DNA of 64,000 nt from Kitasatospora aureofaciens (GTDB lineage Bacteria > Actinomycetota > Actinomycetes > Streptomycetales > Streptomycetaceae). This document shows, piece by piece, positions 1-9,426 of this stretch. The notes beneath the pieces were generated by a model. The model saw nothing but the letters and a program-made list of their open reading frames with translations. It did not search any database and was not told the DNA's origin. Positions within the stretch are counted from its first letter, which is position 1. Every line of letters starts with the position of its first letter. The position numbers were made by a program, and so were the translations under genes. The stretch is taken from NCBI RefSeq assembly GCF_001188955.3, contig NZ_JPRF03000018.1, positions 1 through 64,000 on the forward strand, read 5' to 3'.

Positions 1-270
1 GAGGAGCAGACCGCCGCCGGGCGCGCCCGCCCGCGCGGCCGTGCGCCGCGCCGTCCGAGCGGGCGCGAGCGGCACGACGAGAAGATCACCGTGTACGTGT
101 CCGCCGAGGAGCTCATGGACCTGGAGCACACCCGGCTGGTGCTGCGCGGCGAGCACGGCCTGGCCGTGGACCGCGGGCGGATCGTCCGGGAGGCCATCGC
201 GGTCGTCCTGGCGGACCTGGAGCAGCGCGGCGAGGCCTCGATCCTGGTCCGGCGGCTGCGCGGCCGGTAG
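1..270 (+). CDS. C-terminal part of a small conserved hypothetical protein
   Basis: An open frame enters from the left edge and stops with TAG at 268–270, so the start is outside the window. The visible 89 residues begin with an Arg/Gly/Pro-rich stretch. A compact segment follows from about residue 28 (EKITVYVSAEELMDLEHTRL) with charged amphipathic helices and the ending LVRRLRGR. The 'TVYVSAEELMDLE' pattern looks like the strand and helix of a ribbon-helix-helix-type protein, but this is only a resemblance. It lies 128 bases upstream of scpA. In streptomycetes a small protein commonly sits between a ParA-like ATPase gene and scpA, so a chromosome-maintenance link is an inference from context. 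Confidence 0.65.
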   Translation, partial: EEQTAAGRARPRGRAPRRPSGRERHDEKITVYVSAEELMDLEHTRLVLRGEHGLAVDRGRIVREAIAVVLADLEQRGEASILVRRLRGR

Positions 271-398
271 GGCGCCCTCGCCGGGCGCCGACGGCGGCGG
301 GCCGGTCGGCGTGTCGCTGGACCGGCGGGTCGGGGGGTCGGCGTGTCGGCGGGACCCGGGGCGGGCCGAGCCGTGCGGACGGGCGAAGATGGACCGTC

Positions 399-1277
399 AT
401 GCCGAGCACCGTCGAACCAGCCGCCAGCGCCGTGAACGCCACCGAGGAGGAGTCGCGGGGCGGCTTCCGGGTACGGCTGGACAACTTCGAGGGCCCCTTC
501 GACCTGCTGCTCAGCCTGATCGCCAAGCACAAGCTGGACGTCACCGAGGTGGCGCTGGCCACCGTGACGGACGAGTTCCTGGCGCACATCCGGGCGATGG
601 GCCCGGAATGGGACCTGGACGCGGCGACCGAGTTCCTGGTGGTGGCCGCCACCCTGCTCGACCTCAAGGCCGCCCGGCTGCTGCCGGTGGCCGAGGTCGA
701 GGACGAGGCGGACCTCGCCCTGCTGGAGGCGCGTGACCTGCTGTTCGCGCGGCTGCTGCAGTACCGGGCGTACAAGCGGGCGGCGGCGCTGTTCGGCGAG
801 CGCTGGGCGGCCGAGCTGCTGCGGCGCCCGCGGACCGTCGGGCTGGAGCCCCGGCACGCGGAGCTGCTGCCCGAGGTGGTGATCACCGTCGGGCCGGAGC
901 GGCTCGCCCAGATGGCGGCCAAGGCGATGGAGCCCAAGCCGAAGCCGGTGGTGTACGTGGACCACATCCACACCCCGCCGGTCAGCGTGCGCGAGCAGGC
1001 CTCCCTGGTGGTGGACCTGCTGACCGGCCTCGGCGAGGCCTCCTTCCAGCAGCTGGTCGCGGACGCACCGGACACCATGGTGGTGGTCGCCCGCTTCCTG
1101 GCACTGCTGGAGCTGTACCGGGAGCGGGTGCTGGCCTTCGAGCAGCCGGAGGCGCTCGGCGAGCTGCGGGTGCGCTGGGTGGCCGAGGAGGGCCGGGGCG
1201 CGGTCGAGGTGACCGACGAGTTCGACCGTCCGGCGGGCGAGCCGGAGCGGTCCCGGGAGGAGGACGGGCGGCGATGA
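399..1277 (+). CDS. scpA: segregation and condensation protein A (kleisin)
   Basis: This 292-residue protein matches ScpA, the kleisin subunit that bridges the heads of SMC and binds ScpB in bacterial chromosome condensation. The family signature lies near residues 24–45 (FRVRLDNFEGPFDLLLSLIA), followed by the helical N-terminal SMC-binding region with 'DLDAATEFLVVAATLLDLKAA'. The C-terminal winged-helix part around residues 200–265 includes 'ASFQQLVADAPDTMVVVARF' and 'FLALLELYRERV'. The length is normal for the family. The ATG at 399 is chosen because the conserved region begins soon after; no strong ribosome binding site is visible. The stop overlaps the scpB start (ATGA), so the two genes are translationally coupled. 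Confidence 0.96.
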   Translation: MPSTVEPAASAVNATEEESRGGFRVRLDNFEGPFDLLLSLIAKHKLDVTEVALATVTDEFLAHIRAMGPEWDLDAATEFLVVAATLLDLKAARLLPVAEVEDEADLALLEARDLLFARLLQYRAYKRAAALFGERWAAELLRRPRTVGLEPRHAELLPEVVITVGPERLAQMAAKAMEPKPKPVVYVDHIHTPPVSVREQASLVVDLLTGLGEASFQQLVADAPDTMVVVARFLALLELYRERVLAFEQPEALGELRVRWVAEEGRGAVEVTDEFDRPAGEPERSREEDGRR

Positions 1278-2155
1278 GCGGCGGGAACGACGGCGGGCGG
1301 CCGGTGCGGCGCCCGCTCGGGCTGCCGGGGCGGCCCCGGGCCGAGGAGTGGCTGGAGCCGGCCTTCGCGCTGCTGCCGGAGCCGGCGGCGGTGCCGGAGC
1401 CGGTGGCCGGGCCGGCGGTGGTGCCGCAGCAGGTGGAGGGCGAGCCCGGGGTGGTGCGCCAGAAGTCGGCTCCGTCGACTTCCGATGCGCCCGAGGAGCC
1501 CGTCGGTGCTGCCGGGAAGCCCCTCGGGCCGGGGCTGAGGGCCGAGCTGGAGGCGGTCCTGATGGTCGTCGACGAGCCGGTCGGGGAGGAACGGCTGGCC
1601 GGGGTGCTGGAGCGGCCGCGGGCCGAGGTGGCGCAGGCCCTGCGCGAGCTGGCCGCCGAGTACGCCGCCCAGGGGCGCGGTTTCGACCTGCGGCTGGTGG
1701 CCGGCGGCTGGCGGTTCTACAGCCGGGACACCTGCGCCGCGGCCGTCGACCGCTTCCTGCTGGACGGCCAGCAGGCCCGGCTGACCCAGGCCGCGCTGGA
1801 GACCCTGGCGGTGGTCGCCTACCGGCAGCCGGTGTCCAGATCACGGGTTTCCGCCGTCCGCGGTGTGAACTGTGACGGCGTGATGCGTACCCTGGTACAG
1901 CGAGGACTGGTGGAAGAGGCCGGATCCGAGCCCGAAACAGGTGCGATCCTGTATCGGACGACGAACTACTTCCTGGAACGGATGGGGCTCCGCGGCTTGG
2001 ACGAGCTGCCGGAGCTCGCTCCCTTCCTGCCCGAGGTCGACGACGTGGAAGCGGAGTCCCTGGAGGGCACGATGATCGCGGAGGCGGTCGCCGCCGCTGC
2101 CGTGCAGGCCGCGGACGGCAGTGGCGAGGCCGGTCGGGCAACGCACGATCGGTAG
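1274..2155 (+). CDS. scpB: segregation and condensation protein B
   Basis: The 293-residue product is ScpB, the winged-helix dimer that binds ScpA in the SMC–ScpAB condensin. The first roughly 90 residues are a Pro/Ala/Glu-rich extension common in streptomycetes. The conserved core starts near residue 92 (LRAELEAVLMVVDEPVGEE). It continues with the first winged helix and 'GGWRFYSRDTCAAAVDRFLL', then the second winged helix with 'LTQAALETLAVVAYRQPVSR' and 'VNCDGVMRTLVQRGLVEEAG'. The ATG at 1274 overlaps the scpA stop. The tail after about residue 250 is acidic and low-complexity. Identification is firm. Confidence 0.96.
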   Translation: MSGGNDGGRPVRRPLGLPGRPRAEEWLEPAFALLPEPAAVPEPVAGPAVVPQQVEGEPGVVRQKSAPSTSDAPEEPVGAAGKPLGPGLRAELEAVLMVVDEPVGEERLAGVLERPRAEVAQALRELAAEYAAQGRGFDLRLVAGGWRFYSRDTCAAAVDRFLLDGQQARLTQAALETLAVVAYRQPVSRSRVSAVRGVNCDGVMRTLVQRGLVEEAGSEPETGAILYRTTNYFLERMGLRGLDELPELAPFLPEVDDVEAESLEGTMIAEAVAAAAVQAADGSGEAGRATHDR

Positions 2156-2217
2156 GGGGAGGTGAGGTCGGCCGAGACGACCGCACATCCCAGACGGAAC
2201 GACGTACGGACACTTTG

Positions 2218-3466
2218 ATGCGTAGCAGTGGCAACGGCAGGAACGGCAGCGGCGGCGGCAGCGGTCGCGGCGGACAGGGCGGGGGCCGGGGCGGCGGCTC
2301 CTACGGCGGCAGCGGCAGCGGTCGCGGCGGCTCGGGGTCGAGTTCGCGCGGCGGTTCGTACGGCGGCGGCAGCGGTCGTGGCGGGTCGTACGGCGGCGGT
2401 TCGGGCTCGGGTTCGGGTTCGCGCGGCGGGTCGTACGGGCGGGACGGCGGCCGCCGGGACGACCGGCGCGACGACCGCCGCTACCCGGACCGCCCGCTGC
2501 GGCCCGAGGAGCGCAAGTACGACCGCCCCGAGTACGGCGGCGGCCCGAACGCCACCCCGGCGCGCGGCGGCTTCGCCGGCCGTCGCCCGGTCCGGCCCGC
2601 GTCCGCGCCGGGAGGGCCAGGGCGCCCCGGGCGACCCGCGTCGCCAGCCGCAGCGCTCGCGCGAGCTGCAGGCCAAGATCGAGGACGCCGTCCTCGCCCG
2701 GCACGACAAGCCGGCCGTCAAGCTGCCCAAGACCTTCGGCGAGCCCGAGGGCGAGCGCCTGCAGAAGGTGCTGGCCCGGGCCGGCGTCGGCAGTCGCCGC
2801 GCCTGCGAGGAGCTGATCGAGCAGGGCCGGGTCGAGGTCAACGGCAAGCGGGTCACCGAGCAGGGCAAGCGGGTCGACCCGCAGAACGACGAGATCAAGG
2901 TGGACGGCCTGACCGTCGCCACCCAGTCCTACCTGTTCTTCGCGCTCAACAAGCCGGCCGGCGTGGTCTCCACCATGGAGGACCCGGACGGGCGCCAGTG
3001 CCTGGGCGACTACGTGACCAACCGGGAGACCCGGCTGTTCCACGTCGGCCGGCTGGACACCGAGACCGAGGGCATCATCCTGCTCACCAACCACGGCGAG
3101 CTGGCCCACCGCCTCACCCACCCCAAGTACGGCGTGACCAAGACCTACCTGGCCGCCATCCAGGGCCCGATCCCGCGCGACCTGGGCAAGCAGCTGGCCC
3201 AGGGCGTGGAGCTGGAGGACGGCTACGCCCGCGCCGACAGCTTCAAGGTCGTCTCCAACGTCGGCAAGAACTACCTGGTCGAGGTGACCCTGCACGAGGG
3301 TCGCAAGCACATCGTGCGCCGGATGCTGTCCGAGGTCGGCTTCCCGGTCGAGAAGCTGGTGCGCACCCACTTCGGTCCGATCGCGCTCGGCGACCAGAAG
3401 TCGGGCTGGCTGCGCCGCCTGACCAACCCGGAGGTCGGCCAGCTGATGCGCGAGGTCGGCCTGTAA
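2218..3466 (+). CDS. rluB: RsuA/RluB-type 16S/23S rRNA pseudouridine synthase, apparent frameshift
   Basis: The protein isomerises uridine to pseudouridine in rRNA. The C-terminal part has an S4-like RNA-binding segment (GERLQKVLARAGVGSRRACE) and the RsuA-family catalytic motif with its aspartate (HVGRLDTETEGIILLTNHGE), then 'KTYLAAIQG' and 'EGRKHIVRRMLSEVGFPVEK'. The N-terminus is a long Gly/Ser/Arg-rich tail, typical of streptomycete members, and is read in a different frame. The tail starts at ATG 2218 and ends in 'RPLRPEERKYDRPEYGGG'; the catalytic part lies one base over. The switch must occur at about 2580–2625 in a very GC-rich stretch, where removing one base restores a single product. 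This is either a sequencing or assembly error or a real frameshift. The gene is followed by a strong terminator. Confidence 0.9.
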
Positions 3467-3491
3467 CCGGCAGGTTCACCCGGAGTTCTTC

Positions 3492-3527
3492 GGAGGGTCC
3501 CCCGCCCGTGGTGGCGGGGGACCCTCC
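3492..3527 (+). terminator. hairpin terminator after the pseudouridine synthase
   Basis: A perfect 15-base-pair stem (GGAGGGTCCCCCGCC at 3492–3506 pairing with 3513–3527) closes a six-base loop 26 bases after the stop codon. It lacks a strong U tract, as is usual in streptomycetes, but separates this gene from the regulator that follows. Confidence 0.8.
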
Positions 3528-3689
3528 GGCGTTGTCTGTGAGCCGGGACGCAAGCGCTGGTCACGGCCTTGTCAGCGTCATGATCCGTGGCCGAGGATGG
3601 CCACCGGAGCACCGGCCCGCCGAGTGGCGGGACTGCGCCAGCACGGCGTCGGAGGGGGTGTTCCGGGGCGAACAGGGGGAGACGGCGTC

Positions 3690-4697
3690 GTGTCCGATGC
3701 AGCACTGGGGCGGTCCGCCGGGCGAGCGCTCGGCCCGTTGGGACTGGCCGAGCCGGACGGGCAGGTGTACGCGGCGCTGGTGGCCAATCCGCAGTCCACC
3801 GCGGAGGAACTGGCCGAGAGCTGCGCCCTGACGTTCCAGCAGTGCGTGCGCGCGCTGGACCGCCTGGCGCAGCAGGGGATGGCCACCCGGGCGCCGGTGG
3901 ACCGGGAGCGCTACCTGCCGGTCGCCCCGGACGTGGCGATAGGGACCCTGATCGGCCACCGGGAGTCCGAACTTCGGCACGCCCGGGCCGAGATGCACCG
4001 GCTGATGGACGCCTTCCGGGAGGCCTCCCGCTACACCGACCCGGCGCACTCGGTGGAGGTGCTGACCGGCGGCGAGGCGATCGCCCAGCGGTTGGAGCAC
4101 ATCACCGGGACCAGCCAGTACCAGGTGCGCGGCTTCGACCGGCCGCCGTACATCCAGGACCCGGTGGCGGCGATGCCGCTGCAGCGGCGGCGGCTGCGGG
4201 AGGGGCTGAGGTTCCGGACGATCTACGACCGGGACGCGGTGGCCTGGCCGGGCCGGCTGGAGAAGAACATCATGGTCGGCGTCGCGGACGGCGAGGAGGC
4301 GCGGGTACGGCCGACGCTGCCGATGAAGATGATCATCTCGGACGACCGGATGGCGGTCATTCCGATCAGTGTCGGCGACAGCGTGCTGGACGCGGCCTAC
4401 GTCATCCACCCCTCGGCGCTGCTCCAGGCGCTGGACACGCTGTTCGAGGCGGAGTGGGAGCGGGCCGTGCAGCTCCAGGCCGCGATCGGCACCGGGGAGG
4501 CGTCGCCGGAGCCGGACGCCGACCACCGCAAGCTGCTCGGACTGCTCGCCGCCGGACTGACCGACGAGTCGATCGCCCGCTCGCTGGGCTGGAGCGCCCG
4601 GACCACCCAGCGGCGGTTGCAGGCCCTGATGCGCTCGCTGGGCGCCACCACCCGCTTCCAGGCCGGGATGGCGGCCCGGGAGCGGGGGTGGCTGTGA
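3690..4697 (+). CDS. TrmB/LuxR-type transcriptional regulator
   Basis: This is a predicted cytoplasmic DNA-binding regulator of about 335 residues. Near the N-terminus (about residues 18–75) is a winged-helix-like segment (QVYAALVANPQSTAEELAES … CVRALDRLAQQGM) of the TrmB/MarR kind. The C-terminus carries a LuxR/GerE-like helix-turn-helix (GLTDESIARSLGWSARTTQR, then LQALMRSLGATTRFQAGM). The middle includes 'SVEVLTGGEAIAQRLEHI', as in streptomycete regulators with a TrmB-like sensor. GTG 3690 is preferred because AGGGGGA sits nine bases upstream; the frame is open further 5′ but without homology-like sequence. No DNA target can be named. Confidence 0.82.
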   Translation: MSDAALGRSAGRALGPLGLAEPDGQVYAALVANPQSTAEELAESCALTFQQCVRALDRLAQQGMATRAPVDRERYLPVAPDVAIGTLIGHRESELRHARAEMHRLMDAFREASRYTDPAHSVEVLTGGEAIAQRLEHITGTSQYQVRGFDRPPYIQDPVAAMPLQRRRLREGLRFRTIYDRDAVAWPGRLEKNIMVGVADGEEARVRPTLPMKMIISDDRMAVIPISVGDSVLDAAYVIHPSALLQALDTLFEAEWERAVQLQAAIGTGEASPEPDADHRKLLGLLAAGLTDESIARSLGWSARTTQRRLQALMRSLGATTRFQAGMAARERGWL

Positions 4698-4772
4698 GGG
4701 GGGTGGCGGTGAGCGGCCGGGGGTTCCTCGGCTCGGGGTTCTTCAGCTGGGGGTTGCTCGGCCGGGGGTTCT

Positions 4773-5135
4773 TCAGCTCCAGGGGATGAGGGCGGACCAG
4801 CTGCCGTCCGGGCCGCGTTCGACCTTCTCCAGGCCGACCACGGCGGTGCGGTTCAGCCGGCCGTAGATGTGCGGGAACAGGACCCCGGGGGTGGCGCCGG
4901 GCGGCGGGGCGCCGTGCGGGGCCTCCCACTTGACCATCGGTTCCACCAGTGCCTCCTCGATCAGCAGCACCATCAGCGGGTCCGGGGTGTCGGCGTAGAA
5001 GGCGTTGGCCACCGCGAGCGCCGTCTGCTCGTCGGCCGAGCAGTGGATGAACCCGTCGGTGAGCAGCGACGCGGTGGCGTACGGGCGGCCGGGGTCGGCC
5101 AGCCAGTCGTCCAGGGGTGCGAGGTGGAGGATCAT
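4773..5135 (-). CDS. DUF952 family protein
   Basis: The 120-residue protein has the DUF952 pattern. It starts with 'MILHLAPLDDW' and has the conserved 'TDGFIHCSADEQT' block (the FIHxS motif) and an ending 'FPHIYGRLNRTAV'. The family is small, cytoplasmic and of unknown reaction. The ATG has AAAGGA immediately upstream. It is convergent with the regulator at 3690–4697. Confidence 0.85.
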   Translation of the reverse strand: MILHLAPLDDWLADPGRPYATASLLTDGFIHCSADEQTALAVANAFYADTPDPLMVLLIEEALVEPMVKWEAPHGAPPPGATPGVLFPHIYGRLNRTAVVGLEKVERGPDGSWSALIPWS

Positions 5136-5201
5136 GTTCCTTTTGTACCCGCTTTCCGGTTTCGATTCCGCTCCTGAGCGGTCGTCACGGGCGGCCCGCC
5201 C

Positions 5202-6749
5202 TCACAGTCCGGCGACCTTGGCCGAGGCGGAGACCTCGTACACCAGGGTGAGGCTGCGGCGGGCGCCCGGGCCGAGCGGGACGTCCCAGCGGACGATGCC
5301 CTCGGCGTCGAAGGAGTCCGGTGCCGGTGAGCACTCCTCCTTGCGCAGCCGCACCTCGACGGCGGCCACCTCGGAGACCGGGACCCGTTCGCGCACCGTG
5401 ACCAGCTGCTCGTCGCGCTCCTCCGGGCCGGAGAAGCGCGACAGGTGCAGCTGGACGGTGCGGGTGGTGGTCTGGCGGCCGCTCAGGGCGGCGGTGGCCT
5501 GGCGCTCGTCGGTCTCGCGGACCACCCGGTAGCCGTCCGTGCTGCCGAAGGACAGCTCGGCGTCGGCGCCGGCGGCGGTGAAGCGCAGCTCGCCGCGGCC
5601 GGTGAAGCCGCTGCCGCGCACCAGCTCGACCGGGCCGGCCAGCAGCGGGTGCCCGGCCGCGTTGCGGAACCGGACCACCTGGGTCACCAGCGGGGACAGC
5701 TCGGGGGCGCAGGCGTACTCGGTCTTCGCCGGGGCGGTGAAGGCGCCCAGCGGGACCCGGTGCGCCCGGCCGTCGGAGGGGACGGTGGCCGGGGCGGGGG
5801 CGGGCAGCACCCGTACCTCGCCGCCGTCGTCCAGGCCGGGGACGGCCGCGCCCGGGCCGAGGGTGCTGACCTCCTCCTCGCGCAGCTCGACCTCGACCGT
5901 GCGGCGCTCCTCGTCGGTGCGCTCGCGCAGGGTCAGCCGGTCCTCGGTGATCGCGGGCGGATCGGTGGCGAGGGCGGACCGGGCGGTGGAGAAGGTCAGC
6001 CGGGCGCCGGTCCAGTCCTCGCCGGTGCGCTGCCAGACCACCGCCTCCGACTCCAGGCGCAGGTCGCCGCCGTCCAGGGTGGCGCGGTAGGACGGGCGCC
6101 ACAGGGCACAGGGCACCAGGTGGTGGACCGTGAGCCCGGCCGGGCCGGGCCGCTCGGCCTCGACGGTCAGCTCCAGGTGGGCGAGCAGCTCGGCCGGCTC
6201 CTCCTCGGCCCGGTCCAGGGCCAGCAGGGCCTCGGAGCGTTCCCGGTCCAGCCGGCGCAGCCGGGAGTGGGTGGCGCGCAGCTCCTCGCCGTAGCGTTCG
6301 CGCTCGGCGTCCACCCGGTCCAGCTCGCGGGCCCAGCGGGTGCGCTCGATCTCGCCGACGCCGGCGCCCTCGCCGACCTCGCGCAGCAGGTCCGCGGAGA
6401 GCTGGGCGAGCAGGGCCAGGCGGGCCTCCAGCCGGGCGCGGGTCTGTTCCGCGACCCGGTACTCGGCCTCCAGCGCGTGCAGCCGGTGGCGCAGCGCGGA
6501 GTCCTCCGGACCGGGCGGCAGCGGGGCGCGCGGGAGCCAGGTGCGCACCAGCCTGGCCTCCAGCACCCGGGTGCCGGGGGCGGCGGACTCGGCCCGCAGG
6601 GTGCGGTCGACGGCGAGGGCGGTGAGCGGGCCCAGCCGCAGTCGCTGGACGCCCTCGACGAGCTCGACGGTCACCGCGCGTTCGACCTGGGCGCGGTCCT
6701 CCAGGCAGGTGACGGCGGTGACGGGGAGGGGGACGGTCTCTTCGGTCAT
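5202..6749 (-). CDS. DUF4139 domain protein, shorter member of a pair
   Basis: This 515-residue protein belongs to the family with an N-terminal DUF4140-like region and a C-terminal DUF4139 β-rich domain, sometimes labelled mucoidy-inhibitor-A-like; its biochemical role is unknown. Visible parts are 'PVTAVTCLEDRAQVERAVTV' at the start, a long charged coiled-coil-like helix (about residues 85–165, rich in Arg/Glu/Leu), and the C-terminal β domain ending 'RRSLTLVYEVSASAKVAGL'. The ATG at 6749 is chosen over an upstream in-frame start because it begins the family-like sequence and sits four bases after the stop of the longer paralogue, implying coupled translation. Confidence 0.82.
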   Translation of the reverse strand: MTEETVPLPVTAVTCLEDRAQVERAVTVELVEGVQRLRLGPLTALAVDRTLRAESAAPGTRVLEARLVRTWLPRAPLPPGPEDSALRHRLHALEAEYRVAEQTRARLEARLALLAQLSADLLREVGEGAGVGEIERTRWARELDRVDAERERYGEELRATHSRLRRLDRERSEALLALDRAEEEPAELLAHLELTVEAERPGPAGLTVHHLVPCALWRPSYRATLDGGDLRLESEAVVWQRTGEDWTGARLTFSTARSALATDPPAITEDRLTLRERTDEERRTVEVELREEEVSTLGPGAAVPGLDDGGEVRVLPAPAPATVPSDGRAHRVPLGAFTAPAKTEYACAPELSPLVTQVVRFRNAAGHPLLAGPVELVRGSGFTGRGELRFTAAGADAELSFGSTDGYRVVRETDERQATAALSGRQTTTRTVQLHLSRFSGPEERDEQLVTVRERVPVSEVAAVEVRLRKEECSPAPDSFDAEGIVRWDVPLGPGARRSLTLVYEVSASAKVAGL

Positions 6750-6753
6750 CTGG

Positions 6754-9057
6754 TCAGTTCCTCCGGTTTCCGCCGGCGATGGCCTTTCCGGCCGGGATCT
6801 TGATCTGGTAGCCGCCGTCCAACTCGGTGCGGCCGCCCGGCGGCAGTTCGATCCGCCAGACCCGGGTGCCGGGTGGGCACTCCGGGGTGGGGACGGCCGG
6901 GGCGCGCCAGTCGGCGCGCTCCTCGATCCGGATCTCGGCGTCGGAGGCGAGCGGCACGCGCTCGCGGACCTCGACCGTGACGGCACGGCCGAGCCGGTTC
7001 GCCAGCTGGATGTGCACCCGGTGGTCGAGCAGGGTGCTGTTGCCCTTCAGCATGCCCGTGGCGGACTCGTGCAGCTCGGTGCGGCGCGCCACCTCGATGC
7101 TCTCGGTGACGCCGATGCCCAGGTGGCGGGTCTCGCCGGGGGCGAGGGTGGGCAGGGCGGCGGTGAGCAGGAACTCGTCGTCCACGGTGACCTCGACCGG
7201 GCCCGCCAGCACGGCGCGGTCGGTGCGGTTGGCGAGCATCAGGGTCGCGTACACCTTCTGCTCGACGGCGGGGACGGTGACGTACTCGGGGCTGACGGAG
7301 AGCGGGATCTCGTCGACCGTGACGGAGTGCCAGGTGCCGTCGGAGGGGATGTCGGCGGGGGCGGCGGCGTCGAAGCGGTGGTCGAAGGAGCCGGCCGACC
7401 GGCGGGGCGGGACGGCGTGGCGGGGGAGCGGGAGGTCGCGCAGCCGGGCGCCGCCGGGGCCGCCGGGGAAGAAGCGTTCCAGCTCGGCGCGCTCGACCCG
7501 GGCGGGGTCGGGGCGCAGGGTGCCGCGGCGGTCGGTGGGGTCGTCCGGGCCGGCCAGCCGGAGGCCGGGGTAGTCGAGCAGGACGGTGTCGGGGGCGAGG
7601 CCGGTGACCGGGGGCGGGGTGGCGCCGAGGCGGCGGGCCCTTCGCGCCGCCGGGGCGCCGCCGAAGGCCTGGGGCATCGGGGGGCTGCCCGGAGCCGTGG
7701 GCATCGGGGGGCCGCCCGCGGCCTGGGGCATCGGGGCGCCGCCGGGGGCCTGGGGCATCGGGGCGGGGGCGGTCGGTGCGGGCGGGGCGCTCGTCGTGGG
7801 CGGGGTGCTCGCCGCGGGTGGGGCGCCGTAGCCGGCGAAGCCGGGCGGCGGGGGCATGGGGACCGGCTCCTGGACGCCGAGGGAGCCGCCGCCGTACGGG
7901 CCGGTGGGCGCCGCCTGGTCCGGGTACTCGGCGCGGGCGGCGGCAGGGCGGGCGCCACCCGCGCGGGACCTGCGGCGGAGCTCGGCGGGCTCGGGTGCGG
8001 CGAGGGCCGCGGCCGGGACCGGGGCGCCGGGGTGGGAGGGGGCGGGGCTGTCGGCGGCGGCCGCGTCGTAGCCGGTGAACAGGTCGGACAGGCCGGCCGG
8101 GGGTTCGCGCCAGCCGGAGGGCGGCGGGGCGGGCTGGCTGCGGCCGATCCGCAGCGAGGCCAGCCGGGGCAGGTCGGTGCGGCGCTCCAGGTCGGCGGTG
8201 GACAGGGCTAGCCGTACGCCCGTCCAGTCCTCGCCGGTGTGCTGGGCGACGGCGGCGCGCAGGACCAGGTGGGCGGTGGCGGCGCCGGTGCGGTGGCTGA
8301 GGCGGTAGGCGGGCACCCAGCGGGCGGCGGGGACGCCGTACTCCAGCTCCAGCTCCACCTGGGGGGCCTGCTCGGTTTGTTCGGCCTGTTCCTCCTGCTC
8401 GGTCTGTTCGGGAGCGGTGAGGGTGAGCACGACGGTTTCGGTGGCCTCGACCTGGTCGGTCCGTCCGGCGGTGGACGCGCGCTCCAGTCGGTCGGCGGCC
8501 AACTGGCGCTCGTGGTCGGCGAGTTCGATCTCCCGGGTGAGCCGCTCGGCACGCTCCTGGAGGTGGGCAAGCCGCTCGTCGACGAAGTCGGCGAGCTCCA
8601 GCCAGGCGTCGGCGGGGGTGCGGCGCAGCGGTTCGTCGCGACGGCGCTGCGGCGGAACGGCGCGCAGTGCGGCGGTCTCGGCGATCGCGTTCCGGATCAG
8701 CCGGTGGCGCTCGTTCAGTGCGCCCTGGCGCTCCATGGCCTCGTCCAACTCGCGGCGCAGCTGCGGGAGTTCGTCGACCTCGTGGAGCTCGGCGACGGTC
8801 TCCAGGCGGGCCTCGACGACCGCCGTGCCGGCCGGGCCGGCGAGCACCCGGGCGCGCAGCGAGTCGGCGTCCAGCGAGCCGGGCAGGCCGGTCAGCCGGA
8901 GTCGTCCGCCGGGCGGAACCGGGACGGTGGCCCGGCGGCGACAGACCGCGCCCTCGGCGTACACCACGACGGAGTCCAGGACCGACGGGTGGGCCGGTAC
9001 GGCCGGCGGCTTCGACGGCCCGGTGTGACTGCTGTGCTGATCGTCCTGATCGTCCAT
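6754..9057 (-). CDS. DUF4139 domain protein with proline-rich insert, longer member of a pair
   Basis: This 767-residue paralogue of its downstream neighbour has the same plan. The N-terminal DUF4140-like segment starts at about residue 20 (VLDSVVVYAEGAVCRRRATV). A charged coiled-coil stretch covers about residues 95–185, and the DUF4139 core ends in 'TRVWRIELPPGGRTELDGGY'. The core is interrupted by a roughly 150-residue low-complexity Pro/Ala/Gly/Met insert with repeated 'GGAPMPQA'-like units, encoded at about 7640–8090. ATG 9057 is the first start before the conserved region. The gene is transcribed divergently from tyrA. Function is unknown; paired DUF4139 genes suggest the two products act together. 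Confidence 0.82.
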   Translation of the reverse strand: MDDQDDQHSSHTGPSKPPAVPAHPSVLDSVVVYAEGAVCRRRATVPVPPGGRLRLTGLPGSLDADSLRARVLAGPAGTAVVEARLETVAELHEVDELPQLRRELDEAMERQGALNERHRLIRNAIAETAALRAVPPQRRRDEPLRRTPADAWLELADFVDERLAHLQERAERLTREIELADHERQLAADRLERASTAGRTDQVEATETVVLTLTAPEQTEQEEQAEQTEQAPQVELELEYGVPAARWVPAYRLSHRTGAATAHLVLRAAVAQHTGEDWTGVRLALSTADLERRTDLPRLASLRIGRSQPAPPPSGWREPPAGLSDLFTGYDAAAADSPAPSHPGAPVPAAALAAPEPAELRRRSRAGGARPAAARAEYPDQAAPTGPYGGGSLGVQEPVPMPPPPGFAGYGAPPAASTPPTTSAPPAPTAPAPMPQAPGGAPMPQAAGGPPMPTAPGSPPMPQAFGGAPAARRARRLGATPPPVTGLAPDTVLLDYPGLRLAGPDDPTDRRGTLRPDPARVERAELERFFPGGPGGARLRDLPLPRHAVPPRRSAGSFDHRFDAAAPADIPSDGTWHSVTVDEIPLSVSPEYVTVPAVEQKVYATLMLANRTDRAVLAGPVEVTVDDEFLLTAALPTLAPGETRHLGIGVTESIEVARRTELHESATGMLKGNSTLLDHRVHIQLANRLGRAVTVEVRERVPLASDAEIRIEERADWRAPAVPTPECPPGTRVWRIELPPGGRTELDGGYQIKIPAGKAIAGGNRRN

Positions 9058-9308
9058 GCGCAACCCCTTCGTTCGCGTCCGGTGTGCCGCGGCTCGCCCC
9101 GCCGTCCCCGGCGGCCAGTGTGCCCCGCTCGGGGCCGGGCGCCGCCGGATTTCCCGGGGCACGGCGTGTGCACCGGGTGAGACGGGGGGCGGGGCGCGGT
9201 GGTTGCCCGGGGTTGCCGGAAGTTGGTCGGGGCTGCCGGGGATTGACCGGGTTGCGGGGGCGCTGCCCGGGGCCGCCCGCGGTTGCCGGGGTGGGACGGG
9301 ACCCGAGG

Positions 9309-9357
9309 TCGGTGGGGTTGCCGGGGTCCGGGATCGGTGGGGTTGCCGGGGTCCGGG
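9309..9357. repeat. short tandem direct repeat, two 24-base copies
   Basis: TCGGTGGGGTTGCCGGGGTC followed by CGGG occurs at 9309–9332 and again at 9334–9357. It lies in the 466-base gap (9058–9523) between the divergent DUF4139 gene and tyrA, a gap rich in GGTTGCCGGGG-like motifs and without a convincing gene. Confidence 0.75.
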
Positions 9358-9426
9358 GTTTTCGGGGGCCGTCGGATGGGAGGATGGGCGCGGGTGCTCC
9401 CGGCCGACTCCGGCGGTACCGCACCC

